A DNA stretch of 64,000 nucleotides from Sphaerotilus microaerophilus (GCF_023734135.1 NZ_AP025730.1:2480001-2544000); one strand, 5' to 3'; shown: positions 27,286-37,284, numbered from the stretch's first letter. The notes: generated by a model not told the origin, from the letters alone. A program made the numbers and translations.

Positions 27286-27449
27286 TGTGAACCTGTCGCC
27301 CGGGTCGGCGCAGCAGGCAATGCCCCTGGCCGGAGAGGCGGTTTCGACCGGCGTAAGCTGAAGTGCCTTGAAATCTTGAAATGCCGGCCGGCGGGCTTGG
27401 CAGGTGCCAAGTGCCTGTGCACGGGTCGGAGTGAGCGAAAGGACGTCCC

Positions 27450-27836
27450 ATGTTGTCCGCTGCCACCGTCACCACGATGCTGCCCGTCAAGGACATGGCG
27501 CGTGCGCGCCGGTTCTACGAGGGGAGCCTGGGCCTGCAACCCGGCGGATTTCGGCCCGACGGAAAGTTCGTCTACGCCGTGGGCGGCAGCACGCTCGCCC
27601 TGTTCCCGAAGCCCGAGGGCACCCGGGCCGACCACACGGCGATCAGCTTTCGCGTGGCCGACATCGGGGCCAGCATCGCGCAGCTGGAGCGTGCGGGCGT
27701 GGTGTTCGAGGACTATGACTTCCCGGACCTGAAGACGGTCAACCACGTCTGCGTGCTGGGCTCGGAGAAGGCCGCATGGTTCAAGGACCCCGAGGGCAAC
27801 TACCTCTGCCTGCACGAGGACCTCCCATCGGCCTAG
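27450..27836 (+). CDS. VOC-family (glyoxalase-like) protein
   Basis: 128-residue vicinal oxygen chelate protein: TMLPVKDMARARRFYEGSLG, LQPGGFRPDGKFVYAVGGST, DHTAISFRVADIGASIAQLE and WFKDPEGNYLCLHEDLPSA. The last segment holds the usual Glu metal ligand region (DPEGN.L.L). It is separate from the lyase by 164 bases, which hold nothing I recognise, and converges with egtD. Substrate unknown. Confidence 0.87.
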   Translation: MLSAATVTTMLPVKDMARARRFYEGSLGLQPGGFRPDGKFVYAVGGSTLALFPKPEGTRADHTAISFRVADIGASIAQLERAGVVFEDYDFPDLKTVNHVCVLGSEKAAWFKDPEGNYLCLHEDLPSA

Positions 27837-27848
27837 TCCCAGCCTGGC

Positions 27849-28868
27849 TCAGGCCGGTGCTTCCAGCCAGTGCAGGCTGAAAAGGCGTTCGGGATCGGTC
27901 CACATCGGCCCGGGCCGCCAGCCAGCCTGGCGGACCAGTGCACGCAGGCCCTCAGGGGTGTACTTGTAGGAGTTCTCGGTGTGCAGGGTCTCGCCTTCCT
28001 CGAACACGAACTCCTCCCCGCCCAGGCCGATGGTCTGGCGGCCGCAGCTGAGCAGGTGCATCTCGATGCGCTGCAGTGGTGCGTTGTAGAAGGCGGCATG
28101 GTCGAAGCCGTCGGGGTCGACTTGCGCGCCCAGCTCACGCTGCGCGCGCCGCAGTACATGGCGGTTGAACGCTGCGGTCACGCCAGCGGCGTCGTTGTAG
28201 GCGGCGTGCAGCAGCGCAGGTGATTTCACCCGGTCGGCCCCGAGCAGCAGGGCGCCGCCGCGCAGCGCCCGGGCCGCCAGGATCAGGAAGCGCAGCGCAT
28301 CGGGCGGATCGAAGTTGCCGATCGTCGAACCGGGGAAGAAGCCCACCCGCCGGCCCGCGCCCGGGCAGGGTGCCGGCAAGTGCAGGCGCTGGGTGTAGTC
28401 CGCCGCCTGCGGCAACACCTCCAGGCAGGGGTAGTGCTGCCGCAGGCGCTGTGCACTCGCGTCCAGATGCTGGGCCGAGATGTCGACCGGGATGTAGGCG
28501 CAAGGCATGTCCAGTGCATCGAGCAGCAGCCTGACCTTGTCGCAGGATCCGGCACCGAACTCGACGATCTCCGCGCGCGCTCCGATGAGCGCGGCGATCT
28601 CGCCCGCATGGCGAGCCAGGATGGCGCGCTCCGTGCGCGTGGGGTAGTACTCGGGCAGCGTGCAGATGCGCTCGAACAGCGCCGAGCCTTCCGCGTCGTA
28701 GAACCACTTGGGCGAGAGGCGCCGCGGCCTCGATGCCAGCGCCGCGCGCAGTTCCCGGGCGAAACGGCTGGCCTGCGCAACGGGCAGGGTGGATTCGGAG
28801 CCGATCACGGCGTCGAGGCCGGGGTCGGTCATCCCGTGGGCGACTTCCGAGTCAGGGCGCGGCGTCAC
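27849..28868 (-). CDS. egtD: L-histidine N(alpha)-methyltransferase
   Basis: SAM-dependent methyltransferase that trimethylates histidine to hercynine, first step of ergothioneine synthesis. RRLSPKWFYDAEGSALFERI opens the family domain. The SAM-binding motif is IVEFGAGSCDKVRLLLDAL, followed by YIPVDISAQHLDASA, FFPGSTIGNFDP and the C-terminal FEEGETLHTENSYKYTPEGL, which holds the histidine-binding Glu/Ser. About 320-340 residues fit the family. The GTG at 28868 overlaps the egtB stop as GTGA, suggesting translational coupling; the ATG at 28832 is an alternative. Both ergothioneine genes form one minus-strand operon. Confidence 0.9.
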   Translation of the reverse strand: MTPRPDSEVAHGMTDPGLDAVIGSESTLPVAQASRFARELRAALASRPRRLSPKWFYDAEGSALFERICTLPEYYPTRTERAILARHAGEIAALIGARAEIVEFGAGSCDKVRLLLDALDMPCAYIPVDISAQHLDASAQRLRQHYPCLEVLPQAADYTQRLHLPAPCPGAGRRVGFFPGSTIGNFDPPDALRFLILAARALRGGALLLGADRVKSPALLHAAYNDAAGVTAAFNRHVLRRAQRELGAQVDPDGFDHAAFYNAPLQRIEMHLLSCGRQTIGLGGEEFVFEEGETLHTENSYKYTPEGLRALVRQAGWRPGPMWTDPERLFSLHWLEAPA

Positions 28869-30172
28869 GGCAGATCCTTTGCCAGGCGCAGACCGCTGAA
28901 CTGCCAGCGCGCCGCGGGAGGAAAGAAGTTGCGGTAGGTGGCCCGGGCATGCCCGGGCGGCGTGGCCAGGCTGGAGCCGCGCAGCACCAGTTGGCCGACC
29001 ATGAACTTGCCGTTGTACTCGCCCAGTGCGCCGGCGGCGGCGCGGTAGCGGGGGTAGGGGTCGTAGGCGGAGCGCGTCCATTGCCAGGCCACGCCGAAGG
29101 CTTCCTGCAGGCCAGCCAACGTGGGCGGACCAGGCAAATCGGGCCGACCGGGCACAGCGGGCAGCCCCGGTCCGCCGCAGGCCGCCTCCCACTCGAACTC
29201 GGTGGGCAGGCGCGCCCCGGCCCATTGCGCGTAGGCGCAGGCTTCGTGGAAGCTGAGCTGCTGCACCGCAGCGCCTGGGTCCAGCGGCCGCAGCCCGTCC
29301 AGGCCGAAGACCTGCCAGCCGTCCACGCTCCGGCCGTCGGGGTCGTCTGCCGAGCGGCGCCAATAGGCCGGCGCCTGCCAGCCCTGGCCCTGCACCAGCG
29401 CCCACCCGTCCGAGAGCCAGAGCAGCGGCTGGCGATAGCCGCCGTCGGCCACGAAGTCGGCGAAGTCGGCACAGCGCACCAGGCGGTCGGCGATCGCAAA
29501 GGGCTGCAGCAGCACCGCATGGCGCGGCCCCTCGTTGTCGAAGGCGAAGCCCGGCCCGGCGTGGCCGATCTCCACCTGTCCCCCCGGGTGCGCCAGCCAC
29601 TCGGCCCGGCCTGCCAGGCCGGTATCGACCGGGCCCGCCGGTGGGCGGTAGGCCGGCGCCAGCGGGTTGCAGGCGAAGGCATGCAGGATGTCGGTGAGCA
29701 CCAGCTCCTGGTGCTGCTGCTCGTGGTGCAGGCCCAGCACCACCAGGTCAGCCAGCTCGGCCGGCAGCGGCCGGGCCAGCAGCGCCAGCATGGCTGCATC
29801 GACATGGGCGCGGTAGGCCATCACCTCGGCCAGCGCGGGCCGGGTGAGCAGGCCGCGCTGCGGTCGCGGGTGCCGGCTGCCCAGGGTCTCGTAGTAGCTG
29901 TTGAACAGCGGCAGCAGGCGCTCGTCGAAGCAGCGGTAGCCGCCCAGGTGCGGCAGCAGCACGAGCGCCTCGAAGAACCAGGTGCTGTGCGCGAGGTGCC
30001 ACTTGGTCGGGCTGGCGTCGGGCATGGACTGCACGCCCTGATCCTCGACCGACAGAGGCGCCGCCCGTGCCAGCGACTCGGCCCGCACGGCGCAGTAGCG
30101 ATCATGCAGAGCCTGCGGAACCGGTGCGCTGGCCGGCGTCACGTCGCAAGGGAAGACCGCAGTGGCGCTCAT
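28865..30172 (-). CDS. egtB: Ergothioneine biosynthesis sulfoxide synthase
   Basis: Non-heme iron enzyme that joins hercynine to a thiol (gamma-glutamylcysteine or cysteine) with O2 to form the sulfoxide precursor of ergothioneine. 435 residues. The N-terminal DinB-like domain carries iron ligands in KWHLAHSTWFFEALV and GLHHEQQHQELVLTDILHA (His150, His154). The C-terminal formylglycine-generating-type domain includes RLPTEFEWEAACGG and ends GSSLATPPGHARATYRNFFP and SGLRLAKDLP. The ATG at 30172 is preceded by GGAG. No egtE-like lyase gene is in the window. Confidence 0.92.
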   Translation of the reverse strand: MSATAVFPCDVTPASAPVPQALHDRYCAVRAESLARAAPLSVEDQGVQSMPDASPTKWHLAHSTWFFEALVLLPHLGGYRCFDERLLPLFNSYYETLGSRHPRPQRGLLTRPALAEVMAYRAHVDAAMLALLARPLPAELADLVVLGLHHEQQHQELVLTDILHAFACNPLAPAYRPPAGPVDTGLAGRAEWLAHPGGQVEIGHAGPGFAFDNEGPRHAVLLQPFAIADRLVRCADFADFVADGGYRQPLLWLSDGWALVQGQGWQAPAYWRRSADDPDGRSVDGWQVFGLDGLRPLDPGAAVQQLSFHEACAYAQWAGARLPTEFEWEAACGGPGLPAVPGRPDLPGPPTLAGLQEAFGVAWQWTRSAYDPYPRYRAAAGALGEYNGKFMVGQLVLRGSSLATPPGHARATYRNFFPPAARWQFSGLRLAKDLP

Positions 30173-30299
30173 CGGCAACTCCGGCTGTGTGCACCGGGGG
30201 CGCACGTGGGACGGAAGAGAGGGCCCCGGTGTCTGATCCGGGCGATTGCAGCTGGGCCGCGCAATCATTACAGCACAGCCACGCTCACGCTGCGGGGTT

Positions 30300-31001
30300 T
30301 GACAAGGCGCCAAGGGGCAACCGCCCCAGGCTTTCCCGCCGCCACCTGCTGGCCTGGGGCGCCGCTCTCGGCGCGGGGCTGCCGACGCCGGCGTGTTCGC
30401 TCAGGCCCAGACCGCGGCGGACGGCAGCGTGCTGCTGATGGGCACCATCGCCACGCACGTGATCAACCCGCTTTCTGCCACCCAGTCACTCTACGACCCG
30501 CAGCGCGACTTCAGCCCGATTTCGCTGCTCGCCAAGGTGCCCAACGTGCTGCTGGTGGGCAACGCCGTCAAGGCGCAGAACCTGCGCGAGCTGATCGCGC
30601 TGATCAAGTCGCAGCCCGGCAAGTTCAGCTACGGCTCGTCGGGCATTGGCACGCCGCCGCACCTGTCGGGCGAGCTGTTCAAGGCCATGGCCGGGCTGGA
30701 CATCGCCCACCTGCCGTCCTTCCCCGACATCCCCACGATGGCGGAGGCGGGGCTGCCCCGCTACGAGACCTACACCTGGAACGCGATCTTCGGCCCGGCC
30801 GGCGTGCCGCGGCCGGTGGTGGACACGCTCAGCCGCGAGCTGGTCGCCGTGGTCGCGCTGCCCGAGGTGCAGGCCAAGCTGAAGGAGCTGAGTGCCACGC
30901 CGGTGGGCTCGACGCCCAAAGTGCTGGCCGCGCTGGGGAAGTCCGACCTGGACAAGATGGGCGCGCTGATCAAGTCGATCGGGGGGCTCAAGCGTGAGTG
31001 A
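30300..31001 (+). pseudogene. TctC/Bug-type substrate-binding protein, broken by two deletions
   Basis: A signal-like SRRHLLAWGAALGAGLPT is seen at about 30337-30390. It is followed in a different frame by TAADGSVLLMGTIATHVINP, ISLLAKVPNVLLVGNAVKAQ and YGSSGIGTPPHLSGELFKAM, the first lobe of tripartite tricarboxylate transporter binding proteins. After GLDIAHLP (30715) it jumps straight to SFPDIPTMAEAGLPRYETYT, skipping about 60 residues in frame. Another ~60 residues are missing between the signal and the first lobe. The end (TPKVLAALGKSDLDKMGALI) is intact. Such proteins capture carboxylates in the periplasm. Confidence 0.75.
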
Positions 31002-31713
31002 GCCGGACGCGCGGCTCACCGACACCTTGGCTGAACTGGCCGCCATCGTCGGCCCGGCGCGCGTGCTCACTGGCGAGGCCAGCACCGCTGCCTACCAGCA
31101 GGACTGGCGCGCCCGCTACCAGGGCGCGGCACTGGCGGTGCTGCTGCCGGGCAGCACGCAGGAGGTGGCCGCGCTGGTGGCCGAGCTGGAAGCAGCGCTG
31201 GCTGCCGCCTTCGAGCGTGGCCTCATCCGCGACGCGGTGGTGGCCACCGACCTCGCCAAGGCCGAGCGCATCTGGGCGCTGCGCCACCACATCTCCGAGG
31301 CGAACCGGCGTGCCGGCTTCACCGTCTCGAACGACACCTCGGTGCCGGTGTCGAAGCTGCCGCGCTTCATCGACCGGGTCACCGCGCGCATCGAGCTGGA
31401 GGTGCTCGGCGCCACGGTCTGCCACGCCGGCCACATCGGCGACGGCAACATCCACGTCATCGCGGTGCTGTCGCGCGAGGCGCATCCGAAGCCAGCGCAG
31501 TGCGAGGCCGCTGCCGCGCAGGTGAACCTGATCGTGCACGAGGCCAGCGTCGAGCTGGGCGGCAGCATCAGCGCCGAACACGGCATTGGCCGCATGCACG
31601 TCGAGAGGCTGGAGCGCTTCAAGCCTGCGCTGGACCTGGAGATGATGCGGCGCGTCAAGCAGGCCTTCGACCCGGCGGGGCTGATGAACCCGGGGAAGAT
31701 CCTGAGGGGCTGA
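30994..31713 (+). pseudogene. FAD-linked oxidase (GlcD/D-2-hydroxyacid dehydrogenase type) with a large internal deletion
   Basis: 239 residues against about 460-470 for the family. The first 60 (LAELAAIVGPARVLTGEAST, then LAVLLPGSTQEVAALVAE) match the start of the FAD-binding domain. The next residues (LEAALAAAFERGLIRDAVVA) already belong to the substrate-binding cap, so the FAD pyrophosphate-binding core is gone, in frame, near 31185. The C-terminal part is normal, with TVCHAGHIGDGNIHV and GGSISAEHGIGRMHVERLER, then FDPAGLMNPGKIL. It could be translated but should not bind FAD. It overlaps the binding-protein remnant by 8 bases. Confidence 0.75.
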
Positions 31714-31729
31714 GCGCGCTGCTGCTGCG

Positions 31730-33130
31730 TCAGGCCAGCTCGATCAAGTGGCGCAGGTCCCAGTGCTGGCGCGGGTCATCGAGGGCGGCCCGCTCGGCCT
31801 GCTCGTGGCGCTTGATGGCGACGTAGAGGTCGATCAGCGGGGCGCCAAGCAGGTCGCGCAGCGTGCTGCTGGCGTCCAGGGCGTTGAGCGCGTCCGGCAG
31901 GCTGCGTGCCAGCGCATGGCGCTCGTTGCACGTGGGCAGCGGCGCCTTGGCAGCCTGCAGGCCGGCCAGGCCGAGGCCGAGCGTGACGGCCACGGTCAGG
32001 TAGGGGTTGGCGTCGCCGCCGGGCAGGCGGTTCTCGATGCGGCGTGAAGCTGGACCGGAAGTGGGTATGCGGAACGCCAGTGAGCGGTCTTCCCCGCCCC
32101 AGCTCGCGTGCGAGGGCGAGGCGTCGCTGCGGGTGATGCGGTCGTAGGCCATGTCGTGCGGTGCGAGGAAGGCCATCGCTGCCGGGGCTTGGTCCTGCAG
32201 GCCGGCGACGAAGTGGCCGAGCTCGGCGCTGTCGGCACCGTCCGGCTCGGCGAACAGGTGCGGCCAGGCGGCGTCGTGGCGCTGCACGCTGAAGTGCCAG
32301 TGCATGCCGGTGCCCGGCTGGTCGAGGAAGGGCTTGGGCGCGAAGCTGGCCAGGAAGCCATGCTGTGCGGCGATCTCGCGTGCCAGGCGCTTGAAGCGGT
32401 GCACCGCATCGGCCTGAGCCAACGGTGGGCCCGGGTGGAAGTTGACCTCGAACTGCGATAGCGCGGCTTCGTGGGCGTGCCCGCTCAGCGGGATGCCCAT
32501 GGTGGCGCAGGCGGCGTAGAGCGCGTCGAAGTAGGCGTCGAAGTGGCTGGCGCGCTCCAGCGAGTAGGCCTCGCAGGCCGACTCGCGTGCCATCGCGCCA
32601 GGGTGGGCACGGGCGCTGTCGAGCGTGATGCGCCCGCCGGCTTCATCGCGCTGCAGCAGGAAGAACTCCAGTTCCGGCGCCACCCGGGCGGTGAGCCCTT
32701 CGGCCTCGAAGCGTGCCAGTACGCGGCGCAGGGCACTGCGCGGGCAGAGCTCACTGGCGTCCACTTCCCGGGCGTGGTGCTCGGACCACCAGCGTCCCCC
32801 TGGCTCGCAGAGCACGCTGGCCTCAGCCGGGCGGCCCGGGCGGGGCGCCAGCGTGGCCAGGTCGGGTTGCAGCGTCAGGTCGCTGTACTGGCGCGGCAGC
32901 ATCGGGCCGAAGACCGGCTCGGGCTCGCCACCGGTCAGCGTCAGCCCCAGCACGACGGAGGGCAGGCGGCAGCCGCCCAGCGCCAGGAAGTCGTCCCGGT
33001 GCACCCGCTTGCCGCGTGCAACCGAGGTGAAGTCGCCCAGCACGCACTCGACGGCCTGGGCGCCGAGGTCGGACAGGGCCTGGCGCGCGGCCTCGGGGTC
33101 CATGGGGGGCAGCGTGGGAATGGGTGGCAT
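31730..33130 (-). CDS. Glutamine synthetase family protein (gamma-glutamylpolyamine synthetase-like)
   Basis: 466-residue type I glutamine-synthetase-fold ligase, which joins glutamate to an amine with ATP. Features: the N-terminal beta-grasp, metal-binding Glu region RVAPELEFFLLQRDEAGG, HAHEAALSQFEVNFHPG, ATP/glutamate motif FAPKPFLDQPGTGMHWHFSV and RIENRLPGGDANPYLTVAVT. The adenylylation-site Tyr of GlnA is not evident, and the closest subgroup is PuuA/GlnA3-like enzymes, which glutamylate putrescine or other amines. The ATG at 33130 was chosen by domain extent; no strong ribosome-binding site is seen. It is convergent with the FAD-oxidase remnant. Confidence 0.85.
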   Translation of the reverse strand: MPPIPTLPPMDPEAARQALSDLGAQAVECVLGDFTSVARGKRVHRDDFLALGGCRLPSVVLGLTLTGGEPEPVFGPMLPRQYSDLTLQPDLATLAPRPGRPAEASVLCEPGGRWWSEHHAREVDASELCPRSALRRVLARFEAEGLTARVAPELEFFLLQRDEAGGRITLDSARAHPGAMARESACEAYSLERASHFDAYFDALYAACATMGIPLSGHAHEAALSQFEVNFHPGPPLAQADAVHRFKRLAREIAAQHGFLASFAPKPFLDQPGTGMHWHFSVQRHDAAWPHLFAEPDGADSAELGHFVAGLQDQAPAAMAFLAPHDMAYDRITRSDASPSHASWGGEDRSLAFRIPTSGPASRRIENRLPGGDANPYLTVAVTLGLGLAGLQAAKAPLPTCNERHALARSLPDALNALDASSTLRDLLGAPLIDLYVAIKRHEQAERAALDDPRQHWDLRHLIELA

Positions 33131-33274
33131 TGGAGGGGAGCTTTCGGGGACGGGCAAGGCGCGGGAGCGCTGTCCGGCGGGTAACAGATACACCGAGCTG
33201 CGGGGGCTGCTCACTGGAAAATTCACCGGCTGGTTCCCTGGTACAAGCTTGGTACAAGCGGCCGGGCTGCAACG

Positions 33275-33298
33275 AAAAAGGCCCGCGTCTGCGGGCCC
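33275..33298 (-). terminator. Rho-independent terminator of the cold-shock gene
   Basis: On the minus strand, GGGCCCGC-AGAC-GCGGGCC is followed by TTTTTCG, a strong GC stem and a T-run. It lies 55 bases downstream of the csp stop. Confidence 0.8.
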
Positions 33299-33352
33299 CT
33301 GCCACCGTGGATGGCTGTCGCTGCCGCACGCGGGCTGCCGCGTGCGTGCCGG

Positions 33353-33577
33353 TCAGGCGGCGCTGGGTTGCACCTCGGCCTGGCAGATGTTCTGCGCCAG
33401 CTTGCCCTTGGGCCCGTCCACCAGCTCGAAGCTCACTGTGGAGCCCTGCTTGAGGGTGCGGAAGCCTTCCATCTGGATGGCTGAGAAATGGGCGAACACA
33501 TCCTCGCCGCCGCCCTCGGGCTCGATGAATCCGAAGCCCTTCACATCGTTGAACCACTTCACCACGCCAATCGCCAC
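33353..33577 (-). CDS. cspA: Cold-shock protein, CspA family
   Basis: 74-residue single-stranded nucleic-acid-binding OB-fold protein. RNP1 is [14 protein letters not shown]2 is DVFAHFSAI, and the body includes [20 protein letters not shown]. The start is a GTG with GAGGGG upstream, matching the family N-terminus ([10 protein letters not shown]). The upstream region (33578-33762) is AT-rich with a long leader, typical for cold-shock mRNAs, and is shared with the divergent clpS. Confidence 0.92.
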   Translation of the reverse strand: MAIGVVKWFNDVKGFGFIEPEGGGEDVFAHFSAIQMEGFRTLKQGSTVSFELVDGPKGKLAQNICQAEVQPSAA

Positions 33578-33762
33578 GTTGTACCCCTCGCTCGTCTGGA
33601 CAAATTTGTCAGAATTTTCTTGAGGGCATTTCAGGCTGTCAAGAAATTGCAAAATCATTACAAACGAACGTGCTGCGGCACAACATGGCGCGGATCCTGA
33701 GTCGGTTGTCGACAACGTCCGTGTCCGCAGCGCGCCGATACCGTGCTCTATAGAATGTGTCC

Positions 33763-34110
33763 ATGGCAAGTCTTCCTCCCGAAACACCGAAGCAGCCTGT
33801 CGTCCCGGACGACGGGCAGGGCTCGGTCGTCGCGGAGCGTCAACTGCAACGGGTGGAACCACCTCCGGTGTATCAAGTTGTCCTGCTCAACGACGATTAC
33901 ACCCCGATGGAATTTGTCGTCATGGTGCTGCAGCACTTCTTCAGGCACGACCTGGAAGCGGCCACGCAGATCATGCTGAAGATTCACCACGAGGGGCGGG
34001 GCGTGTGCGGTGTGTTCACGCGCGATGTCGCGGCAACGAAAGTGGAAATGGTTCTGGCAGCCGCACGCAGGGCGGGGCACCCGCTGCAGTGCATTATGGA
34101 GGTCGCATGA
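33763..34110 (+). CDS. clpS: ATP-dependent Clp protease adaptor ClpS
   Basis: 115-residue adaptor that delivers N-degron substrates to ClpA-ClpP. The disordered N-terminal ~35 residues are followed by the core [20 protein letters not shown], with the [10 protein letters not shown] substrate-pocket motif. [20 protein letters not shown] and the ClpA-contacting region follow. The ATG at 33763 is used; a GTG six bases upstream is also in frame. The stop overlaps the clpA start as ATGA. Confidence 0.95.
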   Translation: MASLPPETPKQPVVPDDGQGSVVAERQLQRVEPPPVYQVVLLNDDYTPMEFVVMVLQHFFRHDLEAATQIMLKIHHEGRGVCGVFTRDVAATKVEMVLAAARRAGHPLQCIMEVA

Positions 34111-36407
34111 TCGCGCAAGAGTTGGAAGTCAGTCTGCACATGGCGTTCGTCGAGGCGCGCCAGCAGCGGCACGAGTTCATCACGGTCGAGCACCTGTTGC
34201 TGGCACTGCTGGACAACCCGTCGGCCTCGGAGGTCCTGAAGGCCTGCGCCGCCAACATCGATGACCTGCGCAAGAGCCTGGCGCAGTTCATCAAGGAAAA
34301 CACGCCCACGGTGGGCGGCAGCGATGAGGTGGACACGCAGCCCACGCTGGGTTTCCAGCGCGTGATCCAGCGCGCCATCATGCATGTGCAGTCCACCGGC
34401 AACGGCAAGAAGGAAGTCACCGGCGCCAACGTGCTGGTGGCGATCTTCGGCGAGAAGGATTCGCACGCGGTGTACTACCTGCACCAGCAGGGGGTGACGC
34501 GCCTCGATGTGGTGAACTTCATCGCCCACGGTATCAAGAAGAGCGAGCCGCCCGAGCCGACCAAGCCCAACGAATCCTCTTCCGGCGAGGGAGAGAAGGA
34601 AGAGGGCGAGAGCAAGGGTTCGCCGTTGGACCAGTACACGCAGAACCTGAACCAACAGGCGCGCGATGGCCGCATCGACCCGCTGATCGGGCGCGAGCAC
34701 GAGGTCGAGCGCGTGATCCAGGTGCTGTGCCGCCGCCGCAAGAACAACCCGCTGCTGGTCGGTGAGGCCGGCGTGGGCAAGACCGCGATCGCCGAGGGCC
34801 TGGCTTGGCGCATCACCGAGGGCGACGTGCCCGAGGTGCTGGCCGACGCCACGGTGTACGCGCTGGACATGGGCGCGCTGCTGGCGGGCACCAAGTACCG
34901 CGGCGACTTCGAGCAGCGCCTGAAGGGCGTGCTCAAGCAGCTCAAGGAGCACCCGCATGCGGTGCTCTTCATCGACGAGATCCACACGCTGATCGGCGCG
35001 GGCGCCGCCTCGGGCGGCACGCTGGACGCGAGCAACCTGCTCAAGCCGGCGCTGAGTTCGGGCCAGATCAAGTGCATCGGCGCAACCACCTTCACCGAGT
35101 ACCGCGGCATCTTCGAGAAGGATGCGGCGCTGTCGCGGCGCTTCCAGAAGGTGGACGTGGTGGAGCCGTCGGTGGAGCAGACGGTGGAGATCCTGAAGGG
35201 GCTGAAGTCGCGCTTCGAGGAGCACCACGGCGTCAAGTACGATCTCGGCTCGCTGCAGGCTGCCGCCGAGCTGTCGGCCAAGTTCATCAACGATCGCCAC
35301 CTGCCCGACAAGGCGATCGACGTGATCGACGAGGCTGGTGCGGCCCAGCGCGTGCTGCCCAAGAGCAAGCAGAAGAAGAAGATCACCCGCAACGAGGTCG
35401 AGGACATCGTCGCGAAGATCGCGCGCATCCCGCCGGCCAGCGTGTCCAGCGACGATCGCAGCAAGCTCAAGAGCCTGGATCGCGACCTCAAGAGCGTGGT
35501 GTTCGGCCAGGATCCCGCCATCGACGCGCTGTCCAGCGCGATCAAGATGGCGCGTTCCGGCCTGGGCAAGCCCGAGAAGCCGATCGGCGCCTTCCTGTTC
35601 AGCGGCCCCACCGGCGTGGGCAAGACGGAAGTGGCCAAGCAACTGGCCTACATCCTGGGCATCGACCTGATCCGCTTCGACATGTCGGAGTACATGGAGC
35701 GCCACGCGGTCAGCCGGCTGATCGGTGCGCCCCCGGGCTATGTCGGTTTCGACCAGGGCGGGCTGCTCACCGAGGCGGTGACCAAGAAGCCGCACTGCGT
35801 GCTGCTGCTCGACGAGATCGAGAAGGCGCACCCGGACGTCTTCAACGTGCTGCTGCAGGTGATGGACCACGGCACGCTGACGGACAACAACGGGCGCAAG
35901 GCCGACTTCCGCAACGTCATCATCGTGATGACGACCAACGCGGGTGCCGAGACCATGCAGAAGGCCACCATCGGCTTCACGACGCAGCGCGAGCAGGGCG
36001 ACGAGATGGCCGACCTCAAGCGCATGTTCACGCCCGAGTTCCGCAACCGGCTGGACGCCATCGTCAGCTTCCGTGCGCTGGACGAGGAGATCATCCTGCG
36101 TGTGGTCGACAAGTTCCTGCTGCAGCTGGAAAGCCAGCTCACCGAGAAGAAGGTCGAGGTCACCTTCACCGACGCGCTGCGCAAGCACCTGGGCAAGAAG
36201 GGGTTCGATCCGCTGATGGGCGCGCGCCCGATGCAGCGCCTGATCCAGGACACCATCCGCCGAGCGCTGGCCGACGAACTGCTGTTCGGCCGCCTGATCG
36301 ACGGCGGCCGGCTGACGGTGGACATCGATGGCGAAGGCCAGGTGCAGCTCGACATCGAGCCGCGCAACAAGAGCGACAAGCCCAAGGCCGAATCGGCGAC
36401 GGTGTGA
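34107..36407 (+). CDS. clpA: ATP-dependent Clp protease ATP-binding subunit ClpA
   Basis: 766-residue AAA+ unfoldase of the ClpAP protease. The Clp_N double repeat is at 1-~145 ([20 protein letters not shown]). D1 has Walker A GEAGVGKT at about 219-226 and [21 protein letters not shown]2 has Walker A GPTGVGKT at about 500-507, [35 protein letters not shown] and the ClpP-docking region between. A Ser/Glu-rich linker follows the N-domain. It is translationally coupled to clpS by a 4-base overlap. Confidence 0.97.
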   Translation: MIAQELEVSLHMAFVEARQQRHEFITVEHLLLALLDNPSASEVLKACAANIDDLRKSLAQFIKENTPTVGGSDEVDTQPTLGFQRVIQRAIMHVQSTGNGKKEVTGANVLVAIFGEKDSHAVYYLHQQGVTRLDVVNFIAHGIKKSEPPEPTKPNESSSGEGEKEEGESKGSPLDQYTQNLNQQARDGRIDPLIGREHEVERVIQVLCRRRKNNPLLVGEAGVGKTAIAEGLAWRITEGDVPEVLADATVYALDMGALLAGTKYRGDFEQRLKGVLKQLKEHPHAVLFIDEIHTLIGAGAASGGTLDASNLLKPALSSGQIKCIGATTFTEYRGIFEKDAALSRRFQKVDVVEPSVEQTVEILKGLKSRFEEHHGVKYDLGSLQAAAELSAKFINDRHLPDKAIDVIDEAGAAQRVLPKSKQKKKITRNEVEDIVAKIARIPPASVSSDDRSKLKSLDRDLKSVVFGQDPAIDALSSAIKMARSGLGKPEKPIGAFLFSGPTGVGKTEVAKQLAYILGIDLIRFDMSEYMERHAVSRLIGAPPGYVGFDQGGLLTEAVTKKPHCVLLLDEIEKAHPDVFNVLLQVMDHGTLTDNNGRKADFRNVIIVMTTNAGAETMQKATIGFTTQREQGDEMADLKRMFTPEFRNRLDAIVSFRALDEEIILRVVDKFLLQLESQLTEKKVEVTFTDALRKHLGKKGFDPLMGARPMQRLIQDTIRRALADELLFGRLIDGGRLTVDIDGEGQVQLDIEPRNKSDKPKAESATV

Positions 36408-36425
36408 AGCGTTCTTGACGAACCG

Positions 36426-36451
36426 GACAAGGGGCCTGCGGGCCCTTTGTC
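36426..36451. terminator. Terminator between clpA and mtfA
   Basis: Stem GACAAGGGGCC / GGGCCCTTTGTC with a 3-base loop, 18 bases after the clpA stop and 28 bases from the convergent mtfA stop. The symmetric A/T tails suit termination from both sides. Confidence 0.65.
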
Positions 36452-36479
36452 ATTTCCGGAGCGCGGATGCAGCCCCGTT

Positions 36480-37259
36480 TCACCGTGCGTGACGGGCCGG
36501 GTCTTGGCGGAAGTAGTCGGCGAAGAGGGCGTACACCTCGGGGTGGTACTGCTTCAGCCCCAGCGGCGAGGTGAAGAAGGCCTCGGCCGCGACCGGGAAG
36601 AACTCCTCCAGGCCGTGCGTTGCGTAGGGATCGAGAAAGGTGGCCTGGTCGCGCTCGACCGCGTCGCACAGCGCCTCGTGGGCCTGGCTGAGCACGCCAT
36701 GCCAGTGCCGGGCTGCGGCGGCCGTGGGCTGCGGCGGTACGCCATTGGCCTGGCCATCGAGCAGGTCGATGACGTGCATGAACTCGTGGATCACGACGTT
36801 GTAGCCGTCGTGTCCGGCACCGCCGCCGAGCGTCACGTCGTGCCAGGACAGCATCACCGGCCCACCGGGCATCGCTTCGCCGGCCAGCACCTCCTGGGCC
36901 TCGTGGACGACACCGTCCTCGTCGGTCCACGCGCGGTCGACCGTGACCTCGTCGGGGTGGACCACGATGCCGACGAAGCCGTCGTAGCACGCCAGCCCGA
37001 GGTGCAGCACCGGCACGCAGGCCTGCGCAGCAATGGCCACCGCCATTGCGTCGCTGAGCTGCAGGCCGCGGGCTGCGGCGAATTCCTTGCGGTCGAGGAA
37101 GAGGGCGGTCAGCTCGCGCAGCTGCTGCAGGTCGGCCAGCGGGCGGTGCTTCAGGAAGGGGTAGTCGCGCAGCGTGTCCAGCCAGAGCTCGTCCGGGATG
37201 GCACGGCGCTCCAGGGCCTGCGCCTGCCGGCGCTGTCGCCACCAATCGAGCAGGCCCAT
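36480..37259 (-). CDS. mtfA: M90-family zinc metallopeptidase (MtfA-like)
   Basis: 259-residue cytosolic peptidase of the MtfA family, known in enteric bacteria for binding the Mlc repressor. The zinc motif HEFMH is at residues 158-162 in YNVVIHEFMHVIDLLDGQAN. A distal Glu ligand lies in the LEEFFPVAAEAFFTSPLGLK region. The N-terminus is MGLLDWWRQRRQAQALERRA. It is downstream of lpxH on the same strand with a 25-base gap. Confidence 0.88.
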   Translation of the reverse strand: MGLLDWWRQRRQAQALERRAIPDELWLDTLRDYPFLKHRPLADLQQLRELTALFLDRKEFAAARGLQLSDAMAVAIAAQACVPVLHLGLACYDGFVGIVVHPDEVTVDRAWTDEDGVVHEAQEVLAGEAMPGGPVMLSWHDVTLGGGAGHDGYNVVIHEFMHVIDLLDGQANGVPPQPTAAAARHWHGVLSQAHEALCDAVERDQATFLDPYATHGLEEFFPVAAEAFFTSPLGLKQYHPEVYALFADYFRQDPARHAR

Positions 37260-37284
37260 TGCGATGTTTGCGAGCTGCCGGAGG

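Noticed and set aside
33984..36188. A 734-codon open frame antisense to clpA
   Set aside because: High-GC shadow of clpA; His/Val/Leu-rich translation with no recognisable domain.
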